From positions 54,627,293-54,691,292 of the forward strand of contig OZ024927.1 of NCBI GenBank assembly GCA_964017235.1: a DNA stretch of 64,000 nucleotides, written 5' to 3'. Under the pieces are notes generated by a model. It searched no databases. It was not told the origin of the DNA and saw only the letters and a program-made list of their open reading frames with translations. This DNA comes from Sabellastarte sp. h YS-2021. Taxonomy: Eukaryota; Annelida; Polychaeta; Sabellida; Sabellidae. Of this stretch, positions 9,256-23,400 are shown in pieces. Every line of letters begins with the position of its first letter. The stretch's first letter is position 1. The translations under genes and the position numbers were made by a program.

Positions 9256-10140
9256 TGACTATTTAACTGTTATCTATTCTTAATTCATCCTGCTCTTGTC
9301 ATTTTGGGGCAGGGTTTATTTATCATTTCACTATGGGTCTTTAATATTACTGGTCCCTTTGACCTTCATATGACCTTGTCCATTTGCTGTTAATACACAG
9401 CTTTGACCTTTGTATGACCTTGTTCATCGGATGTTAATTCATGGTCATGTATTATGTATATCGTCTAGTTGTTCACGCTACGTGACCTTCACCTTCAGAG
9501 GTGATCATTATTCAGTATCATCCTTCCCCCCTTTGGGGGCAGGCTCCAGTTATTATCTTACATTATAGTGATAATGATTGCTGGTCAGTTTGACCTTTCA
9601 TCTGACCTTTATGTGCTATTTCAAAGTCAATTATGTTATATATTTTGATGTGCATTATTATGTTGATACGAGTCTTTTAGTGGTCACATTTATCTATTGT
9701 GATTGCAATAATAAATATTAATCCCATAATACATTTTATTGTGTTGGGGTGGGGTGGCTGGAGGAATGCCCAATAAAATTATGTACATGTTTCTTCACTG
9801 GCTTCAAATTTCAAACTGAGGAAATTTCCTTCGGAATAATTCAAGGCCAGGCCAGGGACCAATCCCATTTAATTGCGCCAAATCTCCAAGGATATGTCAT
9901 AATAAATGTGATACTAAAGCTACCCTTAAGGTGCAAGCACACTTCCCAAGTTGGAGGCCTGACAGCCATGATGCCCTGCACATCACTTCTGATTGTTTGT
10001 CTTTGAATTTATAACAAGTAAGATTATGTGGGTTGCATTTGACCTTGAAAAGAAAATATTCACTATGTTCAGGTCTTAATATTATAATTTGGAACATTAA
10101 TAAAATATTACCGTTTATACTGAAACGATATTAATATCAT
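9256..10140. other. intergenic, short TGACCTT-rich words, no gene
   Basis: 9250-9620 contains several TGACCTTTG-type words like those in the satellite near the end of the window. The rest is AT-rich and unassigned. Confidence 0.35.
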
Positions 10141-10147
10141 CAGCACA

Positions 10148-10345
10148 TTACAGTAGTATATGGCGTGTACATACATGACCCTGTTTATTGAATAAGTCAC
10201 AATACCAAACAGTGTTATGTATGAAAACAGCCACATAGCCATATTGGTACAGGCCCACAGCATTCCGCCATTTCTGGGGGTCAAACCCACACAGAGGTGA
10301 CAGCCAGTGATTATATGGCATTCTTTTTAAGCCACACTTGCAGTG
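10148..10345 (-). mobile_element. Degenerate tRNA-derived SINE
   Basis: On the minus strand CTGGCTGTCACCTCTGTG is followed by GGGTTTGACCCCC (box B-like), then CCTGTACCAATATGGCTATG. This is the order seen in the better SINE copy at 29955. Box A is barely recognisable, so this is an old copy. Confidence 0.45.
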
Positions 10346-12053
10346 CATAAAAACCCCAATTTTGACTTCGAGACCATATTTGTGGTAGGTTTTTCAAACA
10401 TTTTGATGTGTCCCACCTAAAAATACTACCCCAGCTATGTTGAGCGAGACCTATGCAAATAGCAGTCCTGACTGAGATACGACTAAAACACAAAATGCAC
10501 TGAATCCACAAAGTGCCTCAATCAGTTAAATATTATGCACTTGCGTGTACTTCGTGATGCTGGCACTGAACAGTGTAATCGGGGTATTATAAAACACAAT
10601 TTAATTCATGTGAAGTATTACTGAACTAAATGATAGTCTTAGGAGGTAGATAAAGATATTTGCTCAAATCACTGACAGGAAGGGCTTGTTTGCATAAAGT
10701 GAAGTGCCTATTTCAAACTCCAACTAAAGACTGAGGCTAAGTATTGTCAAGCAGAAGTAAATTTGAATTGCACAATGCATCTAAAGGTGGGGTTTCACTG
10801 ACCGGACAGAAATATAAAGACCTACATTGTAACAGTATTCCACCTCAGTGAAACGCCAGAGGCAAGAAACAAAACATGAGTAAGGAATAAACCTGTAGTT
10901 TTTCTAATAAGTGTTGCAAATTAATATATCAATAGCAATATAACATTAGAATCCCACAAGTGGCAATGCTGATGGACTGTACTAACATGACCCTGGCTGT
11001 TGAACGTGACATAGAGCACCGACTTTGACTTTGGATATATAACTATGAAAACCAAACTGGTAATATTTTTACTGCAATTCAAGAACTAATATAAATTGTA
11101 AGAATAATTATCTCCAGCAAGATGTTTTTGGTTGTATTCATTTGTCTGTCTGTTTGTCTTTGTTCGTGACTATTCCAAATGTAATGAACTAATTATTCTG
11201 AATTTTTATCTAGGTAGGACCTAACCAAAGGAAAAAGTGATAACATTTTCACAAAGATCCAGATCATATTCTGGATACCAAAAAAATCCCCAATTTTTAA
11301 AGATTCCGTTTTAACTAACTTTGGTTGATATTACTCCAAAACTAAAAAGTGGATCTTTTTTGGTATGTTTAAGGTTGGCCAAAGGAAGAAATGATTACAC
11401 TTTGGAGGAAGATCCAGATCAAGTTATGCATACAAAAAAAATCCTGCATTTCACACATATCCCCTGGTGCAGATCTACGCTCTACAAGTCCTTTCTAGTT
11501 ATAAAAAAGAGTACCTAGCTGTTCCATCAACATAATTCAATAGGTACATATTGTCAACTTGTATAGAAATTTAATAAGGAACAGACATTCTGCTAGCTAC
11601 TGATATTCAGAGTTTCTAACAAGCTCTGAAAAAGAGACGGTGCTTGTCCATTCATTGTTAATTATGGCTTTGTTTCTGAATCCTATTTTAAATAATTATT
11701 TATGATAGATAAAATTACATGATTATGCATAATATTAGCAGTTTCTTTTCAGTTTAACATTCTGCTACACATTCTGAATTCTATTTTAGATTATTATTTA
11801 TGCTAGATAAAACTACATATTTATGCATAATGCTAGCAATTTTTATTTTAACATTCTTCTAAAAGTCAAAAAGTATTAGCCTTTATCTTCACCAGTAGAA
11901 AATGCGAAATTAGTTAATTAGTCAATTTATCTAGTCGAACACACAATGATAAGTAAACATTACAGTTTCCAACCTTGGTCTAGTCTCACTGTTGCACACA
12001 TAGGCCCATAATTTTTGCCCCATACATGTTAAACATTTGCACAACCTATAATA
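10346..12053. other. intergenic, AT-rich, dispersed-repeat fragments only
   Basis: Near 10787-10850 an 11-bp inverted pair (GGTTTCACTGA / TCAGTGAAAC) brackets about 40 bp. 10990-11030 matches the SINE tail (CATGACCCTGGCTGTTGAAC). 11180-11480 contains GATCCAGATCATATTCTGG and related words of a dispersed repeat, twice in tandem. No gene was found. Confidence 0.4.
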
Positions 12054-13021
12054 CAGTGTTTCCACTGTAGCCGACAGGCCGGTAACTAAGCATTTTTGGA
12101 GGGTCGGGACCAATGTTTACATGGTCTGTTAGGGTCGGTAGTAAGTTCCCGGCCTGTCGGGGAGATCTTTGATATTTCCCCGACCCTGGTATCCCACCCT
12201 AATTTCAGGCCCCTAGCAACAGGCCTTTTGGTTAACTTAAGGGCCTGTCGGTTACACTTCCAGGCTTGTCTGTAACCCTTTCAGGCTTGTCGTTATCACT
12301 TGCAGGCCTGTCGTAATATGAAGCCGGCTTGTCTTTTATAATTTATTAGGTAATGCTTATTTGCAGTCATTTCCAGCATGATGTGAAGTAAAAGTACGAT
12401 CAAAAATTATGTCAAGAATGACACAAAACAGTGCAAATGATCATAATTTCAAAGTTAAAGATATAGAAAATGTCAAATTTTATATTTTAAATGAATTTTT
12501 CGTTTATAAGCTGAAGCACACATACATTGATTTTATTTTATGTATATTAAGTAAAAACGTGGAAACTGTATTTGAAATTACCAAAAAAATAAATTTGGAC
12601 AATTTAGTCATGTGATGGGATCAAAATATTCAGCATTGACCTAGTATACAAATTGTTTATTGGTCTACACTTGACCCTCTTTTTTCCCTAAAATTCATCA
12701 AAATTTATTACAATACCGACTTCAAGTCTGGTCGTGTGGTTCTGTATGTTTCTCCAGTCCTGTCAGTACGGCTTGTCGGGACTTGATACGGCTTGTCTGT
12801 TAGGGGTTTAGGGCTTGTCTGTTAGGGCTTTAGGGCTTGTCCTGGTAGTTTCCAGACCAGTCGATACAAAATATCCCAACCCCACGGTAGGTCAGCCTCT
12901 AGATCAAGACAAGCCTGTATGTGCTGCTTATGTGTTGTGAATTTTTGTCACCGACCCCCTGACTTTTGCATCCGACCTTATAATAATACAGTCATAGGGT
13001 CGGCCTCCAGTGGAAACACTG
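12054..13021. mobile_element. hAT-like MITE
   Basis: A 968-bp non-coding element with inverted ends CAGTGTTTCCACTG, perfect over 14 bp and followed on both sides by a CCGAC-type block. Ends of the form CAGTGTTTCC are typical of hAT elements. The interior repeats GGCCTGTCGG and GGCTTGTC words many times. No 8-bp target duplication survives, so the copy is probably old. Confidence 0.65.
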
Positions 13022-14369
13022 CATAAGTGGATGAACAATAAACTACCCGTATAACATATACTGAAAAAATGTATCACCAATGAAGATGGCCATTGTATAA
13101 GAGTGTGTAGCACAAGTTATTATATTGTTCATATTCATGAGTGAAACAACTTTTTAATATTATGTTTAATGTGGCAAGTTCAACTTTTATCAGTCACATT
13201 GTTTTTTATGAAAAGTTAGTCCATATTTAGCAAAAGAATGCAATTTAATAGCTTTGAAACCGGTGGCACCAATGACTTTAAAAGATTTTATATTTAACTT
13301 GCGTTTTCTCCCCATCTCCGCATAGATTCGAAAACAACAAAATGAACAGAACTTCTCTAAAATACCTTTTTATGTTGTATAAACATATTTCTAGCTAACA
13401 TAACTTCTGAAATATTAACAAAAAAATGGCCCTTGTGGACGCAAATAATCCATTCAGGTGGCACTGGGGAATATGGAAAAAACGTGTGTCCCATTCTATA
13501 TCTCCTACTGTTAAGCCTCAAACGGCGGATGTAAAAAATGACTTTTCATAAAGCATGGTTCTCTTCAGCTATGATTAAATATTTGATCTTTTTACCTGTC
13601 CCAACATTGAATAGGGTTCTCCATTACAAAAAATGTTTAGGGGTTCATTGAGTCGCAAATATCCTCTGTCTCTGTAGTCCATGATTAAATGTTTCGCCCT
13701 CTTCTCCTTGGCATTTCTCCCAGCCATTTTTTTATGTATCTAGATTCAAATGTTAATCCAAACATTTTTGTACAAGTCGGATGAAATGTTATGTGAATAT
13801 CAACCTGGACTGAACATATAATGTGATTGCAAATTTATCTTTATTTGTCTCTAATTTGATCTAATATTCACTTACCTATGTTAGTGAATACCAACCCTAG
13901 AGTAAAAAAAAACTATTTTCTAACAAAGCTTTAACATATATACGGTTTTCACGTTTGCATTATGGTTCAGACAGCCTGAAAGACCAGGCTAGGTAGATGC
14001 ACGTATATTTGATAGAGTTCTTATCCGATAAAAAGTGTCACTAGGTAATGAAAACATGGACAAAAAACAGTCCTTAAATCACAGGTAACGTAAATTTGAT
14101 GCATTGCTGGGACAAAACTCTCTTGTTTAGGTTTGCTTTCAGTTTAAATTATTTCTTAGTAATTTGTGTCAGTAAAACAATGACCCCCGTCCCCAGAAGA
14201 CAACTGATAATAAAATCTGTGGTTTAAACAATTGCTACAACACTTTTGTCGAAGAGTGTAGATGTATCGCTTGGACTCGGGGTTTCAACATGCAGACTGA
14301 AGTTCTGAAACGTTTGATACAAGTGCAACGACTTTGTAAGCTTGTGTATTAATTATATCATAAGAGATC
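13022..14369 (+). promoter_or_regulatory. upstream/5' UTR region of the lipid-binding protein gene
   Basis: No transposable element is recognised here. The promoter should lie in this interval because the initiator ATG is at 14370. No convincing TATA box at a defined distance from a start could be chosen. The start context AGATCATGG has A at -3 and G at +4, a good initiation context. Confidence 0.35.
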
Positions 14370-14439
14370 ATGGATAAGTTTGCTGGAAAGTGGGAAGTGG
14401 TCAGCACGGACAAATGTGATGACTTTTTTAAAGAAGCTG
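14370..14439 (+). CDS. Lipid-binding protein exon 1
   Basis: 23 codons plus the first base of a split Gly codon, ending at G|GTATGT (phase 1). Contains the FxGKWEVV strand and the first helix. Intron 1 is 11.4 kb. Confidence 0.9.
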
Positions 14440-17400
14440 GTATGTTATGCAATCATCTTTTTGATATGACTGTGTATTTTGTTGATATGTGAGATCTACA
14501 AGCAATTTTCTTGGTTAAAATATTTCTTGATTATTTCTAGGTTTAGATAATATTTGCATGGCAACTGATTTTGCATGCAGCGGACAGTTTTTAAAAAAAA
14601 ATTGGGAAAATATCAAATGAAACAGTAGTGAAAACGGTTTGATTGAAATCCATTTTTTGTCCATACTATACTTCTTTCCTGGCATATTATAGTTTTTTGC
14701 AAAAAAAGTATATACATCACTAGTTTTCTGTTAATCTTTTCAGATGTCAAATATAGATACTGTATGACTATGGTTGATCAGTTTTGACAATTACTGAAAT
14801 ACGCTTTATACCTATATTAGCAACTTACGGAGCCCAGGAAGGGACTTAGAACTGTTTTCCTGTCATTTTTTTATCTCGTTAACACAAGATAGTCAGTCAT
14901 TCCCACAAGATAGGAAGTCGTTACCACAAGATACTAAATTGTTCTCACAAGTTAGAAAGATATCAAGTCATTAAAACAAGATATTAAGCCATTCCCACGA
15001 GTTTTACTAAATCATGCAATTTTTTATCCATAATACTTAACTTATACAGAGGTAACCCATCTACTAGCATACTATTCAAGTTTACATATGCCTGTACCCT
15101 TTTACTGACCTTCAAAGGTCGCATACATACCCAACTTTTATACCATTATAGTTATTGTTTTAGCAATTTTAATGGTTATACTTCTTAGTTACCTACCTAG
15201 TGACCTTCAGAGGTCACCTACTTATTATTACAGATATATTGCATGTCTTTAGAGGTTCGCGTTTTATGGCACTTTCCTTTGTCCTAAGATATTTTAGTAT
15301 GTTACATTGGATTGAGTGCTTTTTGGCACAGCATACCTTGCAGGATCTCCATCGGATTCTCATATAAGCTATACCTGGATGTAGAAAAACTTGTGTTTGC
15401 TGTGCTACAAATTGCATAGTCCTTTCATGCTGTAAATTGCTGTCTTATCATTCTTAACCCTTCTTTATATACATTACACTATAACTTACATTTTCTTGCT
15501 TCATAGACCTTTTTTTCTTACAAAAAGTTTGCCATTTTTGCCCTGGACTTAACCCCCTGTTTAAATTTCTGAAGTCTTCAAGTATGGGAATGGACAATGT
15601 AGAGATTTACTACTAATTGGGTTATATATAGTTTCTGTATGTAGCGCCTGGGCGGGACCACACAATTATGTGCTCATGTATGTTGTAAATCAATTTTCTG
15701 TCTTTTATCTAGCAACAATCTTAAATGAATTTATGTATTATAAACCAGTTTATGTAATAATTGACAATACTGTCAAGCTGTTAGTGGTCACTGCTATAAC
15801 TATTATGTATAGTAAATATTGTTAACCCCTGTTTGCATATTATTGGTCCCTAGGAATGAGTTAATAAGTGGTGGGAACGAGATAGTAAGTGGTGGGAATA
15901 ATCAGTTAATAAGTGGTGGGAATGAGTTAGTATCTTGTGACAACAACTTTCTTACTTGTGAGAACGACTTGCTAACTTGGGAGAATGACTTGCTACCTTG
16001 TGTGAATGACTTAGCATCTTACAGTAATGACTTTCTATCTTGTAGGAACGACTTCGTATCTTGTGGGAATGACTTCCTATCTTGTGGGAATCACTTAATT
16101 ACTATCTTGTGGTAACAAGATTTAAAAATGCCAGGAAAACAGTTCTATGTCCCTCCCTGGGCTCCGAAGAAACTTGACATTTACCCTCAGAAATAAAATA
16201 GGAAAATATGTTGGGTGATCATAATTGATGTACTGGCAGGCATATTTAACGGAAATCAGTATGAATTTATCTAACAAGTATCTTCATGTTGACTTTCATT
16301 AATTGTTCAATGCTGGACAATTGAGAACACTTACCTATGTGCGTGTTTTTGAGACTGATAAGATTAGTTGTGACAATTAATGAATATAACCTTTTAATTG
16401 CCGTGTTTTTGTGGGTTAAAATTTTAATACTACCTTCTTAATTCACCAAAGTATTAATACGTACTATTTGAGAGCATTTGTTACAGTAATTAAATAAGCC
16501 CATAAAATTACCTGAAATAATACCTAGGTCACACTTCCCCATGCTGGGTCACGTGATACAAATGGAAAGGCCCATCTGCCTTTGGTTGTTGAATTGTTTT
16601 GCTTTGTATTTGGGTAGGAGGCATTCTGTGCGATTCTGTGGGAAATGCATTTGGGTAGGACACAAACGTTTATACATAAACATTTAGGGACCCATCATTT
16701 TAAACTTTAACTAAACCGTTCATAGTTAGGTTTATAAACGTTTATAATGTTTACTGGGCATGTGCTATATTAAGATATATACACACTAGAGGGGCAAGAA
16801 GGGTGGGATGGATATATACATATGAAATATGTACAGATACAGGTAAAACGTGCACTAAAAGCAAGTCCAAATCAGGAATTTAAAGAAAATTTTTTAAAGT
16901 TTTGAAATGACATCTTGCCACATAAAATTGTTACGTTTAATGTTGAGGTGCATTAGAACCCAATTAGTTGTATTGAAGACACTAGAGGCAGATCAAAAGT
17001 TACCAATGAGAGGACTAACAGGAAGATGTTTCAAAATGCCACAAACATGGTCTCCTGTGATTACCGCTTGCTATATTACCTTGATTACTGTCTTTCATTT
17101 CTTAAATATTTGAGTATCTATAGATGAATCATGACTTCGTTGCATAGTAGATGTAATTTTATTTACTTTGTCATTCTAGGAATAACTGAATACTAAATAA
17201 CGTGCACATTTTTTCCATTTTGTATACAATTTAGACATGCTAGTTAGTTAAGTTCGCGAATTGACACAGAAGTCTAGTTTCGCGAGAATTAATTTTCGCG
17301 GTGAAATATATTCTATTATCGCCAGCAATAACAACCCACTCACAACTATCTAGTGTTTACTTCAAGTACATGTAATCGTATTCAAATACCCACTAAACCC

Positions 17401-20400
17401 CATGTGTTTTTCACACAAGAGAGAAAATAGTGGCAAGGTGTAATTTGGAAACGAAATTTATGTCCGTGTATGAAGAGAGGATAAAAACTGCCTGTTTTAT
17501 ATTGCTAATCTTTCTCAGCCGCATGAATACACTTGTCCAGAAATATTAGGGGAAAATAAAAAGGTGAACAAATTTGTTCTTTTAAATTTTGTAAAGCCCT
17601 GAAAATTTCACATTTAAATTTTACTTTAGACAGGATGAAATAAAAGAATAATTAGTATATATTTCTACATTTATTTCAAAATGAGTCTGAGAAAGTGGAT
17701 TACAGCAGTAATAATGGGGCCAAAGTGGCAGAGTGGTAACACTCTCGCCTCCCACCTCTGAGGCCGGGGTTCGATCCCCGTGACGGCCTTAAGTGGGAAA
17801 GCTGGTAGTTGCTTGCCGTTGGTCGGCAGTTTACAGTACACAACCCTAGCGAACTCTTTGTACTGGTTTCCTCTGGCCTTCCAACTACCCGTCGTGATAT
17901 GACCTGTACAGTGTTGAAACCGACGTAAAACCCCAAATAAAATAAAATAAATACAGCAGTAATATGACAGCAGCAAACTGCACAACTAAACTCTTCCCAG
18001 TGTGGTACAGAGATGAGGTGATAAAACAAATGACAGAGGAGAGGGATGTACCATGCCAGCAGGCACATAACTTTAAAATCTGGTTGAATCCATTGTAGAA
18101 ATCTGGTTGAAATATGTGTAGATGTTGCAAACCATTTTTGGTTGGATCCAATCAGTGAAATCAGGTTGAATTCAATTGGTGAAATCAGATTGAATTCAAT
18201 GGGTGAAATCTGGTTGAAATACGTGTAGATTTTGCAAACTCTTTTGGGTTGAATTCAATGTATGAAATAGGGTTGAATTCAATTGGTGAAATCAGGTTGT
18301 TTAGACTGTCTTCTTTATTTGAATCATTGTAGCTTGTGTGTCATAATTATAGCTTCTTCATAATATTATACAATAACTATCCATATGCATGTTTTACAAT
18401 TTGGATACATCTTCAAAGTAATTAATTCTTTCCAAGATGACATGTTTTCATGAATAATTGTATATTCAATATTCTGTTTCTGATGACATTATAATAAGAC
18501 ATAATTTTGATCAGCTTTCAAATATAATTGCTCAAGATATGTAAATCCATATTTTCCAACTAGATATCCATTTTATGTTATTAATAGGACTGGTATTATT
18601 CAATGCCTTCAATTGAAATTCTTTTCGTGAAATTTTAAAATAAATTTCTTTTCTTTGCAAATAACAAAAATTGTGACATTATATATATCTCCAGTATTTT
18701 ATCCAATCATGCAGTTTCTTGTAAATGTTTTCTTAAGTTGGCTATAATTATATTGTAATTATAAAGAAACTATAATCATGTAGCAAAGCCACAGTGCTCA
18801 GTTCAGATGCTTGTGTCTCATACAACTTTGTCATATAAACTGAAAAAAAACACAACAAAAGCCACATTTGTAGAACTCCACCCATTACCCCCACCTATAT
18901 TAGTTGCCAGTTCTGACCACAAAAAAACAGACCCAAAGAAGTAAAAAAAATAAGTTTGAATGTATCTTTTTTTATTTAAGATACATTTGACTTCAAAATG
19001 TTTTTTACTTATCAGGAATTGCATTTATCAAAATATAATTATAAATTATAAAAAATTATATTTGGGTGCATTGGTTTTGTTGTTGCTATAAATTAATAAG
19101 GAGAATGAATAAAAGCTACAAGTACATGCACACATAATCTTTATCATCTTTATAATCTTTAAAAATTAGTCTTTGCTTACAAATACCTACAAATTCAAAA
19201 ACTGTTGCAATAATAGTTCTTTCAAAAAGCTAGACTTAATCACTATATCACCCTCTAGAAAAAGAATTTTCAATCAACGATCACTAGTCATTCATTTCCC
19301 AATATTCAACCTGTTTTGTGTTCAATAACATGACTAAGATTTCATGTCGAAAAACCTAACTTGATTTAGTGGTGATTTTTTATGAAGTATCATTACTTTT
19401 TCCAGTCAGAAATCCAGCTTTGGAATAGTGTTGAAATTGTGTCAGTATCAATTTTTCAACCAAAGATCACCATGATTTCTGGTCAAAATTTCATATTAGA
19501 AAACTAACTTAGATTTAGTAGTTGATAATGTGCATTTCAACATTAGGACCTGTTTTCAACTCTAAATCAATGACATTTCAAGGCGTGTGCCTGCTTGGTG
19601 ACATCTTCATTTTATTGCACTACAATAGTCCTACCTATTGTAACAAAATGCTTTAGTGGTGGTTTACCACAAGAAGCTTCCAACCGGAGTAAAAGTTGAA
19701 AACTTATTACCCATGAAATTCAGATAGACAGGGTTATCCAGAACAATGGTCACAGGGAATGCCGTTGATATAGTACCATTGCAGGTAAACACACACCTGC
19801 TGGCTTGGCCACATGACTTGGACAACCTATCAGATTTCTTGCATTAGCTCTTCCTTCTTTTCGTTGGAAGCCATCTTGTCAAGTTTGCTATTTTGTGAGT
19901 CTCACTTTGGTGAAATGTTACAGCTTTATAACTGTGGGTAGACAGTTAGACAGTTGAATTTTACTTAAATTGTTTCATAACAGTTTATAGATCATTGTGG
20001 TAACATGGTTAAGACACCTCCTTCCCAGAAATGGGGCAAGTGTGGACATATTATGTCCCAGTTTGATGGTCATAGCTCCTGCTTTGGCTGTAGAGTTAAG
20101 TGCAGGGGGCAAGACCCCTGTGCACAAGGAGCTAATACCACATAGTGTTATGCTTGTGCAGCACTCACAGAGGAGCAGTGGACTCATTTCAATGAGAATT
20201 TCGCAAAGAGGTCTGCATACAGACATAAATCTGGCTTGCAGGGTGACTCTTTTGAAGAGCCAGAAGCAGACAAACCAGCATTGACCGGATTTCTCACAGG
20301 TAGATGACACTCTCATAGATTTAGAACCGGAAGACTCCGGTACCAATGCACCTCTCACCAGCTCTATTACCTGCACAGAAACCTCGACAACGTCTTTCAC

Positions 20401-23400
20401 CCTGGGTCCAGTTTATCAGTCTACCACTGATTCATTAGCCCCCTTTTAGTGTGCTGAACCCTGTGTCACAGCCAGTCTCTTAGGATATTCCTCTTCCAGG
20501 AATCACTCGACACCTGGTAGACAAGCAATTGCGGATAAAATGGCTGCTCTATCCTTTCTACAGCCACAGAGGACTGTCTCTACAACAGAGATCCCCAGAC
20601 TCCTAGAACACAACTCATTAGGAGCCTGCTGGAGCAGCAGAATTTTGAAATGATGAATACTCTGCAGCACAAAAACCAGCAAATAAAGGATCTCTCTGCT
20701 CAGTTACAAACAGGACTGCAAGTCTTTCTTCAACATTCCATGGAGCAGATGTTCAATTGTTTTGGCCCCTGCACAAGCTCCTGCTCCTCATCCTCCAGCA
20801 GCTACATTTACAGCACCACCCCCTCACATTGTCTCTATTACACCAGTGTCTGCTTTACCGCCTGCCAAGTCAGATGAACCTATGGACACATCTCCATCTC
20901 AACCTGCCCCTCCTGAGGTAAAGAAGGGTCTCTAAAGTCAAGAGCTCCTCAGCTATTGCAAAACAGTCCATTCAAGTAGTGGTCTCTCAAGTCAAAGTGC
21001 CGACTTGCACCTCCTCTACACAGCCCACTCCTCAACCAGTGGTTGTCTCTGCTCCAAGACTCTCATCACCTCTTCAAGCTTGAGATGAATATGGGACTGA
21101 TGCTTCAGCCTCCTCCTTCTCTTCAACCTCAAAACCGGAGGACCCCACAGACAGGCGGCACCCCCTAACCTCCCTTTCAGGGTATTGGTCCAAAAGGTTA
21201 GGGAGTTTTTGTCTATCCCTGACCCAGCAGCAGAGGAGGACTACAAGCTGGGCTCAGCACTGGGACGTGAACCCTTTCTCCTTCAACAGGAAAAGTTGCA
21301 TAGACCACCATCTATCAAGCTGCCTATGGTGGCAGACCTATCTCGTCTACAGATGGTGCAGGATGAGATATGCAAATTTCCTGGCATTCCATCACACAAG
21401 AGAAGCTAGTACAATGTAGTGGACAGTAAATTTGCTCAGACACCACAGTTGGTTCCACAGGCCTTCTCAAACATCACAAAGCCTGGCTATAGGAGTGGAC
21501 CCCCAGCTTCAGTCCAACAGAAGGATCTGGTCAAGCTGGAATACATGACTCGGGAGAACATCAGTATTGCAAACTTCCGCACCACATTCGGTATGGCTAG
21601 CGAGTTGTGTCTCAATAACCTTTGTCTCTCAAGGGACCAGAAAGAAAGGTTGTTTGACCAATTCTGTGAAACCACGGATGGGCCCACCAGAGAGCAGATC
21701 ATGCTACAACTGTTCACCGTTACACAACAGGAATCTGCTCAGATGCAGCTGGATATCAGTAGGAGTATGTTAAAGGCCTATGCAGACTAGGTGTCCAACT
21801 TTATCTCCACACTCACAAACCTAGTTTTAATCAGATGTTATGCCTATTTACGCCATGCTCATCCCAACCTGGACACTTTCAGGCTACACAATCTTTGCAC
21901 TGCCCCAATCTCAGGTGGTGACCTCTTTGAGAGAAGTCTCATGCAAGAATATGAGCAACATTTGATAGGCCTTGGAGTAAAGCCTGGATCCAAGAAGGAG
22001 CAATGCTTCCACCCATACAAGAAAAACAAGAAGGGTAGGGGTAGATGTCAACAGGCTACACAAGGGGTATACTACAAACCAATGCTGGCTCCAAAATATA
22101 TGGTGCAGCAGCCCTTCTTTCAAGCTCCACCCCAAGGTGGTTGCAAAGGAAGATATGGCGGTCGCTGAGGGCATAGCCAAGGAGGCAGTACAGGTGGTGG
22201 CAAGCAGCAGCAACCTCCTCAATGACACTCAATACCACATACTACCTTTGCACAACCCTGGATTAAAACAGACAATGCCTTCAGAAGACCCCTTACATTG
22301 TGTTTTTCCCCTTAACCCCTCCAGAGAGGGAGAAGAATTTGAGTGTATTAACGCTACTGGAGAGGAAAAGACTCCATTTGTACAGTCCCCACCGGAGGGC
22401 GAAGAGACTCCATGTGTACAGTCCCCACCAGGGGGGAAAGATTCTGTGTGTACAGTCATCAGCAGAAGGGGAGAAAACTCTGTGTGTACAGTCTCAGGAT
22501 ACATCCAACCTAGTTCAGTTTCAAAATGTATATATCCAGGAAAAAGTAAGAATCCTGCCAGTGGGGGGCAGGCTCAGGCACTTCCTTCCAGAGTGGGAAA
22601 AACAAGGGTCCCACCGGTTGATCATAGGGCTCATAAAGGACTGATACAAATTGTCCCTCAGGGAACACCCCAAGCTATCCAGGGTACCCTGCATAATGAG
22701 CAGTTACACAGGCTTTGACCAACAAAATGCCTTGTGGACCTGTATTTAAGACCTGCTGCAGAAAGGCGCAATCAAAGTTGTGCACACCCAAGACAGTCTG
22801 GGGTGCCACAACTGTCTCTTCCTGGTACCAAAACCCAGCAACTGCTGGAGGCCAGTCATAGGTTTAAGCTCACTAAACAAATTCCTGGCCATGCCAAAAT
22901 TCAAGATGGAGACCCCAGAATCTATACAGGTTTCCCTCAGAAAAGGGGAATGGGTCACATCCATAGATATCACCGATGCCTACCTCCATGTACCTATTAA
23001 CACCCAGTCTCAGAAGTACCTCAGATTTCACTTCAAGGGCGTCACTTACTAGTTCACCAGCCTACCCTTTGCGCTAGCAAAAGCCCCCCCATTTTCACCA
23101 GTATAGTCAAGGAAGTAAAACTGATGGCCATGCAATCAGGAATCAGACTTCACCAATACCTGGATGACTGGTTGATCCGGAACAGACACAGAAATTACTA
23201 AAGCTGGTGAGGGGTTGGGGCTATATAGCAAACCTCAAGAAGTCAGAACTCTAAATATTACAGAGATTCGACTTCCTGGGATTCCAGTTTTTACTGGATT
23301 TGGCTCAGATTTGACAAAATTCAGGAAATGTTCCAACAAACAAACAAACAGCAAACCTTTTCAATGGCATCTCAAGACTCATTGGAAATATCCGATGCAT

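Noticed and set aside
17730-17800. Possible tRNA gene (box A and box B)
   Set aside because: It is the head of a SINE with a body, an A-rich tail and a 13-bp target duplication; no clean cloverleaf was seen.
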